NCBI RefSeq assembly: GCF_002865645.1
Contig: NW_020194518.1
Location: forward strand, 682,001-746,000
Origin: Hyaloscypha bicolor E
Lineage: Eukaryota; Ascomycota; Leotiomycetes; Helotiales; Hyaloscyphaceae
Length of the DNA: 64,000 nt
Direction: 5' to 3'
The translations under genes and the position numbers were made by a program. The stretch's first letter is position 1. Each line of letters opens with the position of its first letter. The notes under the pieces were generated by a model. It searched no databases. It worked only from the letters and a program-made list of their open reading frames with translations, and had not been told where the DNA came from. Positions 1 to 12,072 of the stretch are shown piece after piece.

Positions 1-390
1 TTTTGGTTATTTAAGGCTAAGCGAGGTCAAGCTTTATCTCGAGTACTAATAAATTTAACGTTCTTTCTCAGAGAATATGGCTTCCTCGGTTCTCATAGAG
101 CTTTCTTACAGAATTTTTTTCTGGTGCAAGATATACATTGCATAAATTAATGGATCTAACATTTCAAGTTACGAAGATGAGTTTGATTACTTCAAAAATA
201 ACGACAGACAACTAGCTCTCGATCGCCCCTTCGCTTGGTTTGACATTCGAATTCTCATCGCTTCGAGACCCTTGGCTCCATCTCTCGTCAGACAGGTCAT
301 TTACGGGTTCTACGAAAGGTTCACTTCTGGTTCATCTATTCATTCAATTATCTTGGGAAGGCTCAGTTACCGCATTACTGATTGTCCAAG

Positions 391-1815
391 ATGAAACACC
401 ATATGAGTTATGATTATCTGGCCTCGGTAAGGAGCGAGGCGATGTACGAGGCTTGACTTGAGAAGCTCTTCCAGCAAGGAGTTCTGCGAGAGATTGGACT
501 CTTCATGAAGAAGCACAGAGGCGGTGTTGCTATAGAGTTATGCAATCCTGTCGCCGGGGCTTTCAACGCTTGTTTGCAAATGATATTTGGTGACGGCGGG
601 TCTGTCATGATACGATTCCCATAACCAGGCAATATCAGATTCTCGGAGGAAAAGATTCGGAAAGAAGTAGCGATTATACGATATATCGCTGACAAGACCT
701 CAATACCAGTACCGTTTGTTCTTCACTATGGTATGGAGGACGAGGGCCCAGCTGGAATAGGTCCTTTCATCCTGATGGACTACATAACTCATGCACATAA
801 CCTGACTGCGGAACTGAATACGCCTGGTCTCAAACGGGAAGATCGACCAATTCTAAATCCCGATATCCCCCAAGAAAAGCTCCGATTTGCCTATAGCCAG
901 ATTGCGGGTGTTCTGCTGCAACTGTCCCGGCCCTCTTTCATTCAAATTGGGTCACTCGAAGAAGTTGAAGATGGAATCTGGTGTGTCACAGGTCGCCCCT
1001 TGACATTCAATATGAACGAACTCGTCTCAGTGGGCAACTTTCCACCTAGCAAGCTGCCAGCTACAACTTTCACGACTTCAACCTCTTACTTCAGCGCTCT
1101 CGCAGATATGCATCTGGTTCACTTATCAACGCAACGCAACGATGCCATCACATCAACAGAAGACTGCCAACACACATACGTTGCTCGGCACCTTTTCCGC
1201 AGGCTCATATCAGAGGGCAAATTTCCAAGTGCCCCAGAACAGAAACAAAAACCCTTCAAATTATTCTGCGACGACCTTCGCCCATCTAATGTGCTTGTTG
1301 ATGACGACTGCAGAGTTGTGGGTGTCATAGACTGGGAATTTACCTACGCTACTCCGGCCGAGTACTCTTACAGCCCCCCGTGGTGGTTGCTCATCGAGTC
1401 TCCTGAAAAGTGGCCTCGTGGCATTGCTGATTGGGTGAAAACGTACGAACCAAGACTAAAGCTATTCTTGGAAGTGCTTGAGGAACGGGAGGATACCATG
1501 ATCCGAGACGAGGGTCTGACAGAAGACCAACGATTATCAGCGCAGATGAGGGAAAGTTGGGAGAATGGTGATTTTTGGGTGAGCCACGCGATCAGGAACA
1601 GTTGGGCTTTCGATGCGATATTCTGGGAGAAGGTCAACACGAATCCGCGGTTCTTTGACAAACCTGGGTATGAGGAGGGGCTGAAGTTACTTTCTTTAGA
1701 AGAGAGGAATGGGATGGGAGATTTTGTAAGAAGGAAACTGGAGAAGAGTGAAACTCGGACGTTGGATGACTGGGACGAAGAAGAAGTAGAAAGCAATAGG
1801 GAAGGTTGGATTTAG
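391..1815 (+). pseudogene. APH-like phosphotransferase gene with two in-frame stops
   Basis: One reading frame from ATG 391 to TAG 1815 encodes a fungal aminoglycoside-phosphotransferase-like (protein-kinase-fold) protein of about 474 codons. It is interrupted by TGA at 454-456 and TAA at 622-624. The frame stays protein-like across both stops: IRFP precedes the TAA, and PGN plus the EEKIRKEVAIIRYIADKTSIPVP segment follow it. The catalytic loop FCDDLRPSNVLVD (about 1270) and the metal-binding DWEF (about 1333) are intact. The family acts on small molecules or is uncharacterised in fungi, so no substrate is inferred. A 48 bp in-frame GT-AG segment (427-474) could splice out the first stop, but I see no intron that removes the second. 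The longest clean frame starts at ATG 733 and lacks the N-lobe. A truncated product, an assembly error or a true pseudogene are all possible; I favour a pseudogene. Confidence 0.7.
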
Positions 1816-1966
1816 TGATATGTTAGACAAATGCCTATTTTCGCAAAACCGGCTAAAAGATTATCCAATTTAATATGGGTCAATCCACAGGTAAAAATGC
1901 AGCAGCAGAGAAGATTTTAGTAGAACTTAGCTCGCTCATTCTCGTAGCTTGATATGGACCGATCAA

Positions 1967-3064
1967 CTAGAACCGCTTTTCCTCATCCGAACTGTATTCA
2001 TCGACATATCTACTATCCCCTCTGCTTGTCCTATCTCTCCGACTTCGTTGACTTCTCTGACTCTTGCCACCATCACTTTCCGCACCACGATCAAACTTAT
2101 CATCCCACTTCTCCTGCTTGTCCGCAGTATCCTTCTTCCCATCCTCCCACTTATCAATCACGGCATTAACTGCCAAACCTCCCACCGCAGCACCAAGCAA
2201 CGTCAGCAACGGACTTGAGCTATGCTTCTCCCTCCCCTTGGCTTCCTGCGCCTTATGCGCCGCCCACCCACCCACCAAAGCCCCCACCGCACCACCAGCT
2301 AAGCCCTCCTTACTCTTCGTAAAGAAACTCTCGACCTCTTCCTTCACCCCATACCGATGCGCTCTGTCTCTGTACTTATCCAAGTGTCCCGACCCCGTGC
2401 CTCTCCTCGCAAGCTGCTGATCTCCGCCCGCACTACTCCTCGGCCCATGATACGAGCTACTCCGTCTCGTCACCGCCTTCGGTCTTCTTGGTCTTCGATA
2501 GGAATCAGAATAGTAATCCTCATCACCATACGAATCCCTTCTCGATTTCCGTTCAACGGGCTGTGGCTGGAACGGTGGCGGCGCATACGCTCCTTGGGCA
2601 TACGGGTATCCGGACCCGATCGGAGGAGGAGAGGGTGCGTATTCTGGCCTCAGATGCGGTGGCTCGCTACTATAGATTGGGGCCCCATCGTATATTTGCT
2701 GTTGTTGGGTGATGTTTGTTTGAGGTTGTGGTGGTGGGCTGAACATGCTTCGTGGTGCTCCGCGTTCGGGATGCTGTTGTATGTCTTCTGACAACTTATC
2801 CACAGGGCTCGCTCCACGATCTTCGAGCGAGGGCGAGTTCGAATCGTCGTCGTCTGTAGAAGAGCTTGAGTTTGAGTTTTCGTTTCTAGCCCGCTGGTTC
2901 TTCTTTCTGCGCTTCTCTCGCGTTCGCTGCCGTTGTTGTTTCGAGGTCAGGTTCGCGGGGTGATATGTTTCTGGATGGAGGGCTGCGTCGGGCACTTTAT
3001 CGAAATGCTTATCAACGAGGAAGTTGGCGCCCTTGAGGCCAAGAGCAATGAATGGTTGGGCCAT
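1967..3064 (-). CDS. Hypothetical glycine-zipper protein, low complexity
   Basis: Single-exon gene for 365 aa. After an N-terminal segment (MAQPFIALGLKGANFLVDKHFDKVP) comes a lysine/arginine-rich stretch, then a Ser/Asp-rich and a long Pro/Tyr/Gln-rich disordered region. A second basic, serine-rich tract (YRRPRRPKAVTRRSSS) follows. The C-terminal third holds two glycine-rich, small-residue helices (EGLAGGAVGALVGGWAAHKA and LLTLLGAAVGGLAVNAV). They resemble glycine-zipper hairpins found in membrane-associated proteins. The tail is charged. No enzymatic motif is seen and I do not recognise a named family. It faces the CorA gene tail-to-head across about 1.06 kb. Reading frame and start are clear; function is unknown. 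Confidence 0.8.
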   Translation of the reverse strand: MAQPFIALGLKGANFLVDKHFDKVPDAALHPETYHPANLTSKQQRQRTREKRRKKNQRARNENSNSSSSTDDDDSNSPSLEDRGASPVDKLSEDIQQHPERGAPRSMFSPPPQPQTNITQQQQIYDGAPIYSSEPPHLRPEYAPSPPPIGSGYPYAQGAYAPPPFQPQPVERKSRRDSYGDEDYYSDSYRRPRRPKAVTRRSSSYHGPRSSAGGDQQLARRGTGSGHLDKYRDRAHRYGVKEEVESFFTKSKEGLAGGAVGALVGGWAAHKAQEAKGREKHSSSPLLTLLGAAVGGLAVNAVIDKWEDGKKDTADKQEKWDDKFDRGAESDGGKSQRSQRSRRDRTSRGDSRYVDEYSSDEEKRF

Positions 3065-4127
3065 GGTCGTATGCGTCCGACGTTCCGGACCGCCGTTGTT
3101 GTCCTATGACGTCCGGTGAAAACTGCAGAAAAGCTTATTAATCCTCCTAACGCCCCCGTCGAGTATTATAAACTCTTTTTGACCTCGGCTGCTTCGTGAA
3201 ATGTTTTAGTGAGTGGGAGAAAATACGAGTTTTGAGGAAGGGAAGAGGATTGAGGTTGAAGGTGGGAGGGATATTTGCCTTCTAGTCGTTTTGAAACATG
3301 AGGCACCACCGCTCTTTAAAGGCTAGGAAGGGTAAAGCATCCTGATATCTCATGATCTCTTCTGGCATCGTGGGAAATCTCTCCGGCACGCGTGGCGCAA
3401 AAGGTATCCAGACGTTGGCTCGATCTTCATGTCGATCTTCAAGTCGATCGAGCGACGTCATTGTGCATCAGTGACAGCCAGAGCGACTTAATAGGGGTCC
3501 CACGTGATGAGATGACATTCTCCCGTTTTCTTTTCCCCGAGAGGCGGGGATATTTCAGATGCTGTGTAATTAATGACATGACTGGGTTCACAGGGAGGTA
3601 CTTTCTCCAAGTAACTCCTGTGTATCCACAGCCTGGTGAAGATTTCTCATCCATGAATTTCCTAAGGTGTTGGTGGGTCTAGTGCAGGCGCGGGCCGGAG
3701 CGCTCTTCCGACCCCTGTCTTCACACTCCTGCGAATCCAAGGACTTTTGAATGCCCATTTCGCCACTTGGTAAGTACCTGTATCAGTCAGTCTCACATCA
3801 ATCACATTAAAGAGCTGGTATTGTAAATGGGGGTCTCTCGGAGGCAGCGCGGTGAACAAGCCATTTGGAAGATTTTATTCTTATTCTTCCGCAAACCCAA
3901 GTTTGCGACTGCTATCCCAACGGCGAATTCTCCTTGCCAGTGTGGTCTGCAATAAGGGCAACTTTTCTGCGCCAATAAACCATTAAAATTTGATGGTAGC
4001 ATTCTCACAAATCTCCGGCACATCTCGAGGTGCGTTATTTCCAGAGCCGTGGAAGTTTTTGGTTGTTTGCCAAGCAATGACCACGGCCATCCAGCATATT
4101 GTCCCCTTGGTCAGACCCATCACGGGA
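3065..4127. other. Intergenic, no feature seen
   Basis: Spacer between the start of the glycine-zipper gene and the 3' end of the CorA-like gene. Small open frames here have no recognisable protein character. I see no repeat or RNA gene. Confidence 0.5.
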
Positions 4128-5513
4128 TCAGCACCATTTCAACCTTCTCGCCAGCCAGAACAAAGCCAAAGACACGGCTATCTCTGCCCCAACAATGATA
4201 TACCAAGCCGGAGTATTGTTAGCATAGAGTGGTACATTGGCATTAACATTCGTGCTAAACAGTGCACAGATGATGGTCATCGCAGTCAGAATCATGGAGA
4301 TGACTGCCATAACGTGTATAAACCTGTTGACTCGTTGACTCCCTCGCATTCTGTCGATTGATAGTCCAGCCAGATAGTTGTTTTGAGACCTTGCTAGAAG
4401 GCTCTCAAAGTGATGTAGATTGGCCAGCATGGTGGTAACATGATCCATCACGTCATTGATGTAGAGTCTGAGGCCATTGCCTGGATGTGTTTCCTCATCG
4501 GATGGTTCGTCCTCGAGTTTTCCGATGCAGTGGTGCTTCTCGAATCCTGAGAGAACGTTGTTCTTTCCCCCAAGCAGCCTCAACAGAGCAGAACTGCTCC
4601 TCCTGACCTCTTCGATCTGATGGATGAACGCTTGTTTGTCGTCTTCACGTGTTGTATAAACTTGATCTTCAATTTTATTGACTTGCTTCTCAATTTGATT
4701 GATAGAAGGATTGAATGAGTCTACAATGTCATCGCTACAGCGGAAGTTAGTTTCCGATGGTACAACATCGATGGGAACAACTTACACAAAAGCATAGAAA
4801 ATCCAGTCACTATTGATAATAACATAGTGCTTCAAAAGCTCAATTCTTTGAAGGACGTGATTCGCATGTTCGCTATCATCGAAGCAGAAGCTGAGCGTTC
4901 CTGTGGGGAAAACCACCATGTAGATTGTATAAGGTGTATATGTTTTGTCTGGCGTTGTATCCTCCACACGGTAGGACCGGAAACTAGCGAAATAGTAGTG
5001 GGTGAAATCTTCAATCTTCTCTTGAATCTCCCGGTTCAGGATATCCTCTACCGTCAATGGATGTATCCGGAATGCTGAACAGAGGAGACGAAGTTCTGTT
5101 TCCGACGGATTTTGCACGTCCATCCACCACAAATGCTCTGACTCTTCCGAGAAGATCGACGGCAGGTCCGTCTCCACGAGGTTCAATTCCGAGAAGCATG
5201 CTGCCTGAAATGTGGAGCCGAACGACGGAGAGTAGAGGATTATCCGCTGTGACTTCGCATGATTCGCAGATATGGTAGAGAATGCATAGCAATTCTTCTT
5301 CCGGATCTCATTGTAACCCAGCCCTTCAGCCTCGTCCTGTCCATTATTCTGTGCGTCGAGTTCCTGCTGGACTAGCACCTTTCCGAGGCCGTCAAAATCA
5401 ATGCTGAACCGGTTGTTGCTCTGCTTCTCCTCGCTATCCGATGGTTCCCCATCCAGCACCTCAATTGCTTCCGGCTCCGCATGGAGTTTGGTCGTGAATT
5501 TGATGGATGGCAT
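4128..5513 (-). CDS. CorA-like divalent cation transporter with altered GMN
   Basis: Two exons (5513-4786 and 4734-4128) joined over a 51 bp GTAAGT...CTGTAG intron give 444 aa. The join restores YAFVDDIVDSFNPSINQIE, the long helix before the pore typical of CorA/Alr metal transporters. Order: a cytosolic N-terminal domain with WWMDVQNPSETEL and LTVEDILNREIQEKIE (family-typical), a long coiled helix, then two C-terminal membrane segments (about 381-403 and 420-440). The family carries Mg2+ or related cations through a pentameric pore. The signature Gly-Met-Asn after the first membrane helix is missing: the sequence there is ALFSTN (STN at residues 403-405). The loop NANVPLYANNT follows and then the second helix. 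Family membership is firm from architecture. Substrate and transport activity are uncertain because GMN is needed for Mg2+ selection in studied members. Confidence 0.85.
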
Positions 5514-6679
5514 GGTCGATTCTTGGCAGCCCCGTGGCAGCCTCGACCTCAGCGCTGTGGTTGTCTTTCCTCAAAATATGCGTAGGATCGCATGCTCCAC
5601 GACATCCTAGGCCACCTAGACCACGATTCGAGGTGTGGTGATGACCGGAGGCGAGTTGCTAAGATGCGTCGCGGTCTTGTGGATTGTTTAGTGGAAAGAG
5701 AAAGTTGAATGTTCATTTTTGACTTCAATCTGCGATCTGACATTTCGCGACCGTGATTGGATGAGGAAATGACAACCCTGAGCAGACCGAAGCACCTCAC
5801 CTTCTCCACAACATCATGTTTTCAACCATCGTGAAGATGCATTTGTAGGCCCTCATCGCCATCTTGTTCGTCGAAAAACACTTTTTGACGTGGCCAGGGA
5901 GGACGACGACAGGGACCGAATCCTGGGCCGCGCCGCTCCGAGACACTATGGGAAAGTCGTAAGGGCCCAAAGAATCAGCAAGTCTCAAGTCCGAGGAGTT
6001 TAGGAATTTAAACTATCTGTCATGATTCACTGTGTATAACAAGTCTTTTAGTCTCAAAATATCTTAGATATCGAACGGAAAAGGACGCCGTGGTAAATTG
6101 AAGTGCATGATTCAAATGCTGCAGCCCTGGATCTCAGAAGAATTTCTCTCTATTGGTATATTCAGTCCAGGCTCCAGTTTCTCATATCTGCACCCTATGG
6201 ATCAGTTGTCATATCTCCATTTCAAGACTGCGTGATCTCAAAGCAGAGAGATGCAAGTAGTCTCATGAATCCCCTATGTCCTCCTCAACCTCATATACAT
6301 CTCCATTCATCTCCAACCTCCACTCTAGACGGCCAATCTCAATTCCCAATCTCTCGCGCAAAGGAACAGCGGCTCAGATCATCTCAAATTAAAGCAGCCG
6401 GCGCTGCAGCAATAAAGCAGGACCTCGCGCCACAAACACCAGCAAAAATGAAGTGGTATCATAACGGGCACGTAACAGCATTACAAAGAGGGAAATGACC
6501 CAGCAGAATTCCGCCTGTTTCTTAGATCCCTCGTCGTGAATACCGGTTGTGTAGGAAGTATGTGCTGGAAAAGGGGGTAACAAAACAAATGGATAGAAAG
6601 GAATCATCAAAGGCCGTGTGCAGAGACGAGGGCGGAGACCATCTGAGCAGGCAGAAATCCGAAAGGCGTAGTGAAAAGG
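5514..6679. other. Intergenic, no feature seen
   Basis: Region upstream of the CorA-like gene and downstream of the kinesin gene. It should contain the CorA promoter and the kinesin 3' end, but I can point to no specific element. Open frames are short and unsupported. Confidence 0.5.
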
Positions 6680-9600
6680 TTAGAAGCAGTTCAAGCTTCC
6701 CTTTTTCTTCTTTTTGCTGATGGCGTTCATCCTCTCCTCCAAATGTGCTCGGGCAATTTCTGCGTCCCGCCTCTTCTTTCGCTCCTCTTCGACTTGGAGC
6801 ATGCTCCATCGGTTCTCCTTGTCTGATCCGCCGTTCTTCTCCCTCTCCTTGGCCTCTCTGAGCTCTTGTTCAAGTTCAGACGCACGTCGTCTCCATGCAT
6901 CAACTTCGCCCTTCATCTTGTTGCTCTGTCTCTCGAGATCGGTAAGAGCTTCCTCTAGAGTCTGAGTGAGCTGCTTCTCAGCGAAGAGGTGCTTCTCAAT
7001 GGTACGAATGCGAGCTTCTTGGTCTTCGTGGATCTGGGCGACCGCAAGATCTTTGCTGCTAGGACGGTGGGCTTGTGTTGGTGTAGGTGGAACTGGCACT
7101 GAAGCTGCGTTTGCAGTTGGTGATATTTGGCCACCGATGCTTCCAGGGAGAGGAGGCAAGGGAATGGCAGGTGGAGGGGAAGGCAAAGAGGCCACAGAGG
7201 CAGATTTACGGAGATGCGAGTTGATTGAGTTGGAGCGGTTTGGGCCAGGTTCTTGTTGGACCTCCTCAAATTTGGCCTAAAAATATTAGCATTATGGTAG
7301 AACTAGCCAGGGGTGTGGATCCTTACCTGAAGTGTTGCGTACTCCTCTTTGATAGCTTCGAGTTCCGTTTGGACACGAACATGAGCCGCATTGGCCTCTT
7401 CGAGTTGGGCATTTCGCTCAGTCTGAAGTGTAGATAGGCGATTGTTGGCAATTTGATGCTGATCGAAATTAGACGCCAACTGATCCTCCAGTTCCTCCAC
7501 CAGACGGGAATTCTTTCTGTTCTTTGTCTCCAGATTGGTCATCTCCTTCCTCAATGCTGCCAATTGCTCAGAGACGGTGGCATGCTCGTCCCTCAATTTG
7601 ACACCATCGGCAGTCTGAAGCAACAAGTCGGCAAGCTCAGCCTTGACGGACTCCAGTTCCTTCATGACAGTATCGTTGATGCTAGAAAGGTCAAGGACAT
7701 GGTTCTCTAGTTTGACGCTCTTCTTCGTTTCCTCAGCTAGGGCTTTTTGATCCGCAAGAAGATCGGTAATCCTCTCCTGAAGCTTCTCGGTGCTAACGTC
7801 AAGACCAAGAGCAAAGGCGACTTGGGTGGCAATCTTGGTGAGTTCATCGCGGGCCTCCGACAATTCAACTTGCAGTGCTTCAACGCTTTGCTGATGCTTG
7901 GCGGCGAGATCTGCCAAATGGGCTTCAGAGTCAGCTTGCATAGTCGATTTGATTGTCTCAATTTCCTTGGCGTGGTTTGCATGCAAAAGATCAAGGCCAT
8001 CCTGGTGCGTCTTGACGATAGTCTCATGCTCGGCAATTTGTTGTTCGAGCCTAGCGACAAGTGTCTTGTGCCCTTCCACCTCTGCACTGGCGATGTTTCT
8101 GGACTTCGTCACTTCCTCAAGTTGGTTGCGAGTAGTAGCGTGGGATTGCTCGAGTTCAGCCACACGGGCAACGTTAGCGGTCACAGCAGCCTTGTGTACA
8201 TCGATTTCTTTCTGAAGGACGTTGACGAGATCACTCTCATCGCCAGAATTTCGGGCTTTCTGCTCTTCACTGAAATTGGCCACCTGTCTCTCAAGTTCGG
8301 CGATAGTCGCCAACATCTGCTTCTCCGAACTATCCATGGAAGCAAGTGCCGTTTGATGCCGATCTTCCCAACTGGCCAAGTCGGCCTGAAGCTGAGCAAT
8401 CTTCTCCTGTTGGAGGTCAGCCGACGCTGCCAGTGATTTGTCGTTGGTAGACGGAGTGGACTGAGCCTCCAAAGATGCGCGAAGGTTTTCCAATTCACCC
8501 TTAAGCTCCTGCTCTCGGGCGGAATGGGTCTCACGTAGAGATCTCATCTGAGCTTCGCTCTGCAACAGTTGATCGCGCATTGATGAGACAACTGACATGT
8601 CCATAGGTGAAGATTTCATGCTGGAACGCTCACGAGTCAAGCCAGAGATGATCAGCATTTTCGTTTCCATCTCCTTCTTCACAGCTGTGATGTCTGCTTC
8701 CAATTCTTGAACCCTTTCCGAGCGGGCATGCAACTCGTGCATTGCAGTGTTAAGATTCAACTCGAAGTTTGCCATGACATCAGGACTGCTCTCGAAATTC
8801 TCCGTGGCGATATTTCGGAGCGAGGCAAATGCTCGGTGTGCTTTATCAATGATCATAACATTCTGACTGGACTTGCGACGGATGACAGGAGTTGCAGAGC
8901 GTGGGGAGCTGGCTTCGTTCATCTTTGCTTTTGAAACCTCGGTCTTGAGCTCTTCGACAAGGTCAAGCGCATCCATATGTTCTTCCTCGAGCTGGGCATA
9001 CTTTTCAGCTAAGAGTTGTTGTGCATGCTCCTTCTCCGCTGCGAGCTTTCGTAGTGTTTCGACCTCCACCGCAATCGTCTCGTCATTGGCAACACTCCTC
9101 GTCGCATCCCCAGACTCCGATTTCTTGTTCGCGGCTTCAGCATCAGATATTTCCATAGTAGTGGGTAATTCCCCAGCTGAGGACAATTCCGAAGAGAGCG
9201 ATCGCGAGGATGAAAATTGTCCTCCATCCTTTAGCTCGTTCACCCTCGCGTCTGCTAAAAAAGATGTGGGTCTTGCCTCAACCGGAGTGGATGTCGACAA
9301 GATTGAATCACGAGGATTCGGGTGACGTGCTTCATCAACAGCGTCTTGGAGTTCGGCAAGAGTGCGCAGGGCTTCTTCGTACTTGGCGGAGAGAAGATCA
9401 AATTCGGTCATCGTGGACTCGTGCTCTACCCTGAGATCAAAGAGCTCCTGGGTGACATTCTCCAATTTATCTTCAACGAACTTGGATTGGGCCGGACTTT
9501 GAGGAGGGTAGTGATTGTTGACTGCTTCAAGAGAAGTCTGAACTTCACCATCAAGGGGTTCACCATTGTCTGCAGGACCTTCAGCTTCAGTTCGGTGAGC

Positions 9601-12072
9601 ATCTTCGGGATTCGTAGTCGGAAGCTCGTCGTCTCCTTCTTCTAGGATAACGTCCTTGTGACTTCGCTTGCTGGCATAGCTCTGTTGACGAGAATGCTCG
9701 TAGGCTGAACGCTTGCCATTGACGACGACGGCTTCGGCTTCAGCGTTTTTACCGTCTTGCTGAATATGGTCGAGCTCGTAGAGGAGGTTGTCGAGCTTGC
9801 CCAAACTTCGCTGACGCTCAACGACATGTTCCAAGCGGTCGATCTCACGCTGCATCAACTCCGCGTCCTGATCGGCCTCGGCAAGTCGTTCCTCGAGAGT
9901 TGAGATGTAGTCCTCGCAAGCTGCTTCATTTTCGCGAACGCGAGCGATTTCTTTGCGGAGCTCCATCACGATCGCGGAATTCTTCTCCTCACCAGATGTG
10001 TGGCCGTCGAGTTTGGCTTCAAGGTCGTGAAGGTAATGTTCAGTGCTGGATTCGCGGTCAATGAGCTTTTGCAAGCGAGCTTGCAGTTGCTGGTTCACCG
10101 TCTCAACGTAGGCACATTTGGTTTCTTTTTCGAGGAGAATGGTCTCGCAATTTGAGAGTGAACCCCGCGTGCTGGAAAGAGACTGCTCAAGACTCTGAAT
10201 AGTCTTTTCATATTCCAAAACAACCTGCTCCACTGCCTCGGCGAACGAGTTTGAGCGCTTCAATCTTTCTGTTGCACTCTCGCCAAGAGTTTCTTCATAA
10301 GCTTGGTTGTCGGCCAATTCGCCATCTCGCGCCCTTGCCATCTCGGAGATGAGTTTTGCGTGTCGTTGGCTCAGGGCAGTGTAATTTTCTTGCGTGTCGA
10401 GCAGCTGATTCTGAAGTTCAACTTCGCGTTCGTTTTGTCGCTCAGGCCTCTCAATGGTTGCATGGCTCCGGCGATCGCCTCCACGTTCGGTGCTTCGGAT
10501 CTGCTCCCGGAGAAAGGCAACTTCAGCCTTCAGGCGATCGATCAAAGCGTGCTTGTCACTCTCATCCGAGACCTGTTGAATTCTAGGCTTGCTCTGAATT
10601 GCTCGAGCACGTTGCGCGTATTGCACGGTATTCAGAGTTTCGCTGAGGTGAAACTCTGCTGGAGTGACACATGCTATCATGTACGTGATCGCGTTACCAC
10701 CTAGAGAATCTTGTAGTAGTCGAGTAAGTTTCGAGTCGCGATACGAGACGTGAGATCCGGCCTGGCGAGAGGACAATTGGGAGATGACTTTTCCTAGACT
10801 CGCAAGCCCAGCGTTGATTGAGATTCCCTCCTTGGCACGTTCGCCTTGTGCCCCAGTATTTTTCAGTCTTTCGCTACCAGCCAGATCAACAAAGTGTAGC
10901 TTGCTGTCGATTGTGACCATGGTGTCGCCTCCAGTCATGGCTTCAAGTGGTACCGAGAATCGCTTTTCGGCGCCTTGTGCAGTCTGTAACTTGCTCTTGC
11001 GTTGAATCAAGTTCAGACTGAAGACAGCGTGGGAACGAGAGGACTTGGCGTTGATAGCAGTGGAATCGGTTTGGCGGATCATAGACCCAAAATTAAGGGC
11101 AGCCATTAGATCATCAACTGAGTTGATCTCAACTGTATGGAGGCCAGTCAGAAGAATGTGTCCCTTGACATCCTCTCGGATCGTTACAGCTCCCCTCTCG
11201 TTGTGAGGAACATTTTCTGGAAGCAGTAGATCTCGCAGCTGCTCGTTATAAATCTCGACATAGGTGGCTTTGAGGGACCAGTTCTTCTCTGCACCTCTCG
11301 CCAACATGGCTGCGGCATTGGCGGAGTACCTAGTTGGTGTTCGCAGCCCAGACATTGAATTTCGGTTACTTGGTCGTGCACCATCGAGTTTCTCGAAGAG
11401 TGCAGCTCCTGCACGAGGAATGACACCTAATACAGCATTTGGATCAGCTTCAGGGTTCTGATAGTTGAACATGGTGAAACCAGACACAGCAGGCTTCGCG
11501 AATTTTACGCGTCTGCAGGAATGACTTACCCATCATCTCCATGTCACCTTGCTCAGACGGTCCCGATGTTCCCATTGTGTACGACTTCCCCGCGCCAGAT
11601 TGGCCGTATGCCAACATGGAAACGTTGTAGCCCTGGACAAAGGCATTCACACTCTCAATCAGGTAGTCCCATATGCCTTCCTGGGTAACATCTTCCCCAA
11701 AAACGCGGTCGAAGACGAAGAGTTTGCGGCCTTGGGGCGAATCGATCGCTAAACTTGTAGGTGAAGTGACCTGGACCATAGATCGCTGAAATCGTTGTGG
11801 GATGAGTTCGAATCCGGGATCAGTTGGTTTGAGTGGCGGACGGACGCGAACAGCTATAGATCGATAGTAAGCACCTTTACATTCCGAGTTTGTGGTCCAG
11901 AAGTTAACGTACCAACTTTCACAGACGTCTTCCCGTCCTCGTCCGAAGCGCGACTGCCTCCACCACCTTTGCTGGTCATGCTCATGCGACTGGTTGTTCT
12001 CGGCGGTCTCATCATCGCGCTCACCGGCCGGGAAGGGATGCCCGCAGGCGATCCAGGCGGAGAGCTGGCCAT
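6680..12072 (-). CDS. Kinesin motor protein with long coiled-coil tail
   Basis: Four exons (12072-11913, 11853-11530, 11426-7327, 7276-6680) encode about 1,726 aa. The introns are 50-103 bp with good consensus; one ends CTGTATTAG and restores EMMGVIPRAG. The N-terminal motor has the ATP P-loop GQSGAGKS (about 137-144), switch I NAKSSRSH, switch II DLAGSERL and the YRDSKLTRLLQDSLGG segment. Kinesins hydrolyse ATP to move along microtubules. The rest is almost entirely heptad-like coiled coil, which implies a dimer with a long stalk. The C-terminal exon carries a proline-rich linker (PSPPPAIPLPPLPG), one more coiled coil and a lysine cluster before the stop. The long coiled stalk behind an N-terminal motor resembles kinesin-4/chromokinesin-type proteins, but I cannot assign the class by eye. 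The N-terminal 50 residues are Ser/Pro/Arg-rich, a possible phosphoregulated extension. Confidence 0.95.

Noticed and set aside
427..474. Intron that would rescue the APH-like gene
   Set aside because: It would remove only the first stop and also delete 16 codons that look coding; the TAA at 622 remains.
3392..3682. Small + strand gene
   Set aside because: The 96-codon frame has no domain and no supporting neighbour or splice context.
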